Positions 6,936-8,407 of a stretch of DNA of 8,407 nt are shown piece by piece. The DNA is from Helicobacteraceae bacterium (GTDB lineage Bacteria > Campylobacterota > Campylobacteria > Campylobacterales > SZUA-545): assembly GCA_031282285.1 (NCBI GenBank), contig JAITEA010000251.1, positions 1 to 8,407 on the forward strand. The letters are read 5' to 3'. Below the pieces are notes generated by a model that saw nothing but the letters and a program-made list of their open reading frames with translations, was not told the DNA's origin and searched no databases. Both the position numbers and the translations under genes were made by a program. Position 1 is the first letter of the stretch. Each line of letters starts with the position of its first letter.

Positions 6936-7289
6936 ATGCAAACGCCCTTGTTAAACCGCCCGTTCTGGTATTTGGTCAGGCTTTATCAGATTGTTTTATC
7001 GCCGTTTTTAGGGCGTTGGTGCCGTTTTTACCCAAGCTGCTCCACCTACGCGCTGTGGGAGCTGGAGAGGCGATCTTTGCCCGCGGCGCTGGCGCGGATA
7101 ATTTGGCGTTTGGCGCGCTGCAATCCGCTTTGCAAGGGCGGATTCGACTATCCGGCTATGCCCAGAAACAGGCGGAAAGAGCGCAGATTGTTGATGTATA
7201 TTAGCGAAAAAAGAGGAATAGATAGACTAGAATGGTTTATAGTCCCGCGAGGGGATCGCTATATTTTGATAAAAAGGCGGAAAAAATGA
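6936..7289 (+). CDS. yidD: Membrane protein insertion efficiency factor YidD
   Basis: Small membrane-associated protein of the UPF0161/DUF37 family, thought to assist YidC-dependent insertion of inner-membrane proteins. The 117 residues contain the family core: an amphipathic LVRLYQIVLSPFLG segment (13-26), CRFYPSCSTYA (29-39) and RCNPLCKGGFDYP (61-73), with conserved cysteines at 29, 35, 62 and 66. After residue 75 there is a basic extension ending in IKRRKK. ATG 6936 is the first start after an in-frame stop; AAAGG at 6918-6922 lies 13 nt away, further than usual. yidD is usually found with rpmH, rnpA and yidC; here it is with a hydrolase gene instead, overlapping it by ATGA. The call is secure. 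Confidence 0.95.
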   Translation: MQTPLLNRPFWYLVRLYQIVLSPFLGRWCRFYPSCSTYALWELERRSLPAALARIIWRLARCNPLCKGGFDYPAMPRNRRKERRLLMYISEKRGIDRLEWFIVPRGDRYILIKRRKK

Positions 7290-7906
7290 AGATGCTAGTA
7301 AAACCGATGGGGCGCGGCTATATGACCAACTGCTATATTTTAATCAAAAATAATCGCTCGATCGTTATCGATCCTGGTATCGGCTCGGTTGAGTGGATCG
7401 TCAGAAACGCGCCCGATCCGCTGGCGGCGCTCAATACGCACGGGCATAGCGATCACACTTACGGCTGCGCGATATTGCAACAAGAGCTAAAGATACCGAT
7501 CTATATTCGCCAAGAGGATAATTTTATGCTCAATATCGACTATTTCGGTATGAATCAGAGACCTTGCGTAGCCGATTATCTGGTATCCGACGAAGAGCCG
7601 ATTACAATCGGCGATTTTTGTTTCAAGTTTGTTTATTTTCCGGGGCACTCCCCGGGCTGTTCTATGATCGAGTTTGAAGATCGCATTTTTAGCGGCGATT
7701 TTATTTTCAACGATTGCGTCGGGCGCTACGATTTTCCCACTTCAAACGGGAGCGATATGAAGCGATCGCTGGAAAAGTTTATGAGGCTTTACGGAGCGGA
7801 CGGAATAGACGATCGACCGCTCTACCCGGGGCACGATAAACCAACCTCGATCCAAAAAGCCCGCGCTTTTATCCCAAAGTTTATCGCGATGATCGACAAC
7901 CAATAA
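7286..7906 (+). CDS. Metallo-beta-lactamase-fold hydrolase, glyoxalase II-like
   Basis: Cytoplasmic metal-dependent hydrolase of 206 residues; the closest-looking group is hydroxyacylglutathione hydrolase-like proteins, but the substrate cannot be read from sequence. Metal ligands are complete: T-H52-G-H54-S-D56-H57, H121 in FPGHSPG, D138 in SGDFIF and H183 in YPGHDKP. The C-terminal glyoxalase II substrate domain is absent or very short, so thioester hydrolysis of lactoylglutathione is not assured. I choose ATG 7286 because AAGGCGG lies about 5 nt upstream and the codon overlaps the yidD TGA as ATGA; a longer frame from 7232 would add 18 residues lying inside yidD. The MTNCYI start segment is typical of this family. 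Confidence 0.92.
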   Translation: MKMLVKPMGRGYMTNCYILIKNNRSIVIDPGIGSVEWIVRNAPDPLAALNTHGHSDHTYGCAILQQELKIPIYIRQEDNFMLNIDYFGMNQRPCVADYLVSDEEPITIGDFCFKFVYFPGHSPGCSMIEFEDRIFSGDFIFNDCVGRYDFPTSNGSDMKRSLEKFMRLYGADGIDDRPLYPGHDKPTSIQKARAFIPKFIAMIDNQ

Positions 7907-7915
7907 ATCCCCCTC

Positions 7916-7940
7916 GCGTCGCCGCGATCCGCCGCGACGC
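7916..7940 (+). terminator. Hairpin just after the hydrolase gene, possible terminator
   Basis: GCGTCGC (7916-7922) and GCGACGC (7934-7940) form a perfect 7-bp stem with an 11-nt loop, starting 10 nt after the TAA of the hydrolase gene. The position fits an operon end. There is no T tract after the stem, so it is not a classical intrinsic terminator, and it may instead protect the 3' end or belong to the repeat cluster. Confidence 0.35.
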
Positions 7941-7954
7941 TCCCGCCATTCCGC

Positions 7955-8013
7955 CATTCCCGCGCCGCGCCCGCCGCGATAGCGGCGTAAGGTGCGTAGG
8001 AAGGCGGGAATCC
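7955..8013. repeat. Dispersed palindromic element, copy 1 (long loop)
   Basis: ATTCCCGC (7956-7963) pairs with GCGGGAAT (8004-8011) across a 40-nt loop. The loop holds its own perfect hairpin, CGCCGC-GATA-GCGGCG (7972-7987). The left arm is preceded by an 8-bp tandem duplication, CCGCCATT twice (7943-7958). The arms CATTCCCGCGC and GCGGGAATCC recur in inverted order at 8181-8203. Confidence 0.7.
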
Positions 8014-8057
8014 ATCTCTAAAAAATAAACGAAATACAGAAAGCCAACTTAATTGCC

Positions 8058-8107
8058 TTCTCTCTCCGCGCCTCGAGACTCCTTTTAGATCGTATCAAGA
8101 GAGAGAA
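8058..8107. repeat. Inverted repeat TTCTCTCTC / GAGAGAGAA
   Basis: Nine-base perfect arms at 8058-8066 and 8099-8107 enclose a 32-nt loop that contains the palindrome CTCGAG. It lies midway between the two ATTCCCGC elements. The arms are simple dinucleotide-like sequence, so the match could be partly fortuitous. No promoter or terminator can be assigned. Confidence 0.5.
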
Positions 8108-8133
8108 AAGATAAGCGAAGCGTTGATCGGAAG

Positions 8134-8177
8134 GCGATCGGTTGCGCCGATCGCGTTTAATTTACGCCTTCGGCGTA
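8134..8177. repeat. Two consecutive compact hairpins
   Basis: The first is GCGATCGG (8134-8141), loop TTGCG, CCGATCGC (8147-8154): eight perfect pairs. The second is TACGCC (8163-8168), loop TTC, GGCGTA (8172-8177): six perfect pairs, followed by a short TTT. They are separated by an AT-rich linker. The order strong stem, linker, stem resembles structured RNA or a composite repeat; the second could be a weak terminator on the plus strand. Confidence 0.5.
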
Positions 8178-8180
8178 TTT

Positions 8181-8206
8181 GGATTCCCGCCTGCGCGGGA
8201 ATGACG
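8181..8206. repeat. Dispersed palindromic element, copy 2 (dRS3-like)
   Basis: ATTCCCGC (8183-8190), loop CTGC, GCGGGAAT (8195-8202): an eight-pair perfect stem. The 20 bases at 8183-8202 fit ATTCCC-N8-GGGAAT, the form described as dRS3 in Neisseria. The flanks GG on the left and GACG on the right are also usual for this widespread class. Read as protein it gives the well-known artefact WIPACAGMT. It is the inverted partner of the copy at 7955-8013. Confidence 0.8.
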
Positions 8207-8249
8207 AGAGGCGCGATCGCAAGTTTAACGGCTTATGAAAGGTTTGAAA

Positions 8250-8310
8250 CCCCCCTAACCCCCCCCTTGTCAGGGGGGAAGCGGCGCAGAGCGACACTCG
8301 CTTAAGGGGA
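8250..8310. repeat. Poly-C / poly-G hairpin element
   Basis: A run of six C (8250-8255), TAA, and a run of eight C (8259-8266) is followed by a hairpin: CCCCCCT (8261-8267), loop TGTC, AGGGGGG (8272-8278). Downstream TTAAGGGG (8302-8309) can pair with the first CCCC-TAA arm with a one-base bulge, giving an outer stem. The layout resembles dispersed intergenic repeats that recur in many bacterial genomes; its role is unknown. Confidence 0.6.
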
Positions 8311-8332
8311 GGTGGGAGGAGGCGAAGCGATA

Positions 8333-8347
8333 GGAGGCAAAGCCTCC
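8333..8347. repeat. Short palindrome GGAGGC-AAA-GCCTCC
   Basis: Perfect six-pair stem with an AAA triloop within the purine-rich tail of the window. No T tract follows it, so it is not a standard terminator. Confidence 0.5.
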
Positions 8348-8389
8348 GACCGAAGCTCCCGAAGGAAGCGAGGAATCGCGAAGGAAGAG

Positions 8390-8406
8390 GAGCGTAAGCT
8401 ACGCTC
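8390..8406. repeat. Short palindrome GAGCGTA-AGC-TACGCTC at the window edge
   Basis: Perfect seven-pair stem with an AGC triloop at 8390-8406, one base from the right edge. It is preceded by purine-rich sequence with repeated GAAGGAAG/GAAGCGA words (about 8351-8390). What follows cannot be seen. Confidence 0.5.
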
Positions 8407-8407
8407 A

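Larger units (their letters stand above)
7907..8407. other. Non-coding, repeat-rich region
   Basis: No credible gene is seen in these 501 bp. The only sizeable open frame (8123-8305, plus) reads through the inverted repeats and gives the WIPACAGMT-type peptide that such repeats produce when translated by chance. The interval holds at least eight inverted repeats in a row, listed separately, with a central AT-rich patch at about 8016-8055. The last 90 bases are purine-rich on the plus strand. It may be a chromosomal hot spot for dispersed repeats, or the edge of a longer intergenic repeat field that continues to the right. Confidence 0.75.

Noticed and set aside
7742..7957. Minus-strand open frame overlapping the end of the hydrolase gene
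   Set aside because: It is antisense to the conserved YPGHD part of the hydrolase and runs into the repeats; composition is Arg-rich and without motif.
8250..8278. Phase-variable homopolymer tract of the Campylobacter type
   Set aside because: The C runs are not in or just before a gene, and they are explained better as arms of a hairpin repeat.
8250..8278. G-quadruplex on the minus strand
   Set aside because: The G runs are only two long tracts with one short loop; four separated runs are not clearly available, and the hairpin is the simpler fold.
8123..8305. Plus-strand open frame of 60 codons in the repeat region
   Set aside because: It is a read-through of the ATTCCCGC repeat and the C-tract element, gives the well-known spurious WIPACAGMT-like peptide, and has no ribosome site or domain.
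7916..8406. CRISPR array
   Set aside because: The palindromes differ from each other in sequence, length and spacing; there are no regularly spaced identical repeats and no cas genes in the window.
7907..8407. tRNA or other known structured RNA gene
   Set aside because: No cloverleaf, no T-arm consensus and no recognisable riboswitch core could be found; the hairpins are simple palindromes.

Overview
The window looks like a stretch of a Campylobacterota (Epsilonproteobacteria) chromosome. The main argument is gene order. The minus-strand run mltD - rlpA - (hisB) - lptC - lptA - engB - small membrane protein - mrdA is the cell-envelope cluster I know from Helicobacter and Campylobacter (around HP1565-HP1572 and Cj0645-Cj0652, from memory). 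By eye, base composition is about half G+C or slightly more, which is high for that phylum, so a host-associated or environmental lineage outside the classical AT-rich genera is likely. Genus-level placement is not possible from this window.

Positions 1-6868, minus strand: nine genes packed without gaps, transcribed right to left. They are mltD (lytic transglycosylase), rlpA (septal lipoprotein glycosidase), hisB (histidine synthesis), lptC and lptA (LPS transport), engB (ribosome-assembly GTPase), an ArgA-like N-acetyltransferase, a 156-residue membrane protein, and mrdA (PBP2, running off the left edge). Almost every junction overlaps or abuts: 32, 17, 17, 0, 52 and 1 nt are seen, so translational coupling is likely. 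The theme is envelope growth: peptidoglycan synthesis and remodelling plus LPS export, with two amino-acid synthesis genes inserted. A plausible sigma-70-type promoter precedes mltD.

Positions 6869-6935: a short divergent intergenic region. Positions 6936-7906, plus strand: yidD (membrane-protein insertion factor) and a glyoxalase II-like metallo-beta-lactamase-fold hydrolase, joined by an ATGA stop/start overlap.

Positions 7907-8407: about 500 bp with no credible gene but dense with inverted repeats. There are two inverted copies of an ATTCCCGC/GCGGGAAT element (one fits the ATTCCC-N8-GGGAAT form known as dRS3 in Neisseria), a poly-C/poly-G hairpin element, and several short perfect palindromes. 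Across the whole window the octamer GCGATCGC, the cyanobacterial HIP1 sequence, occurs at least nine times in all three codon phases. This is the most unexpected DNA-level signal here. The most interesting protein is the membrane protein just upstream of mrdA, a candidate divergent MreD.
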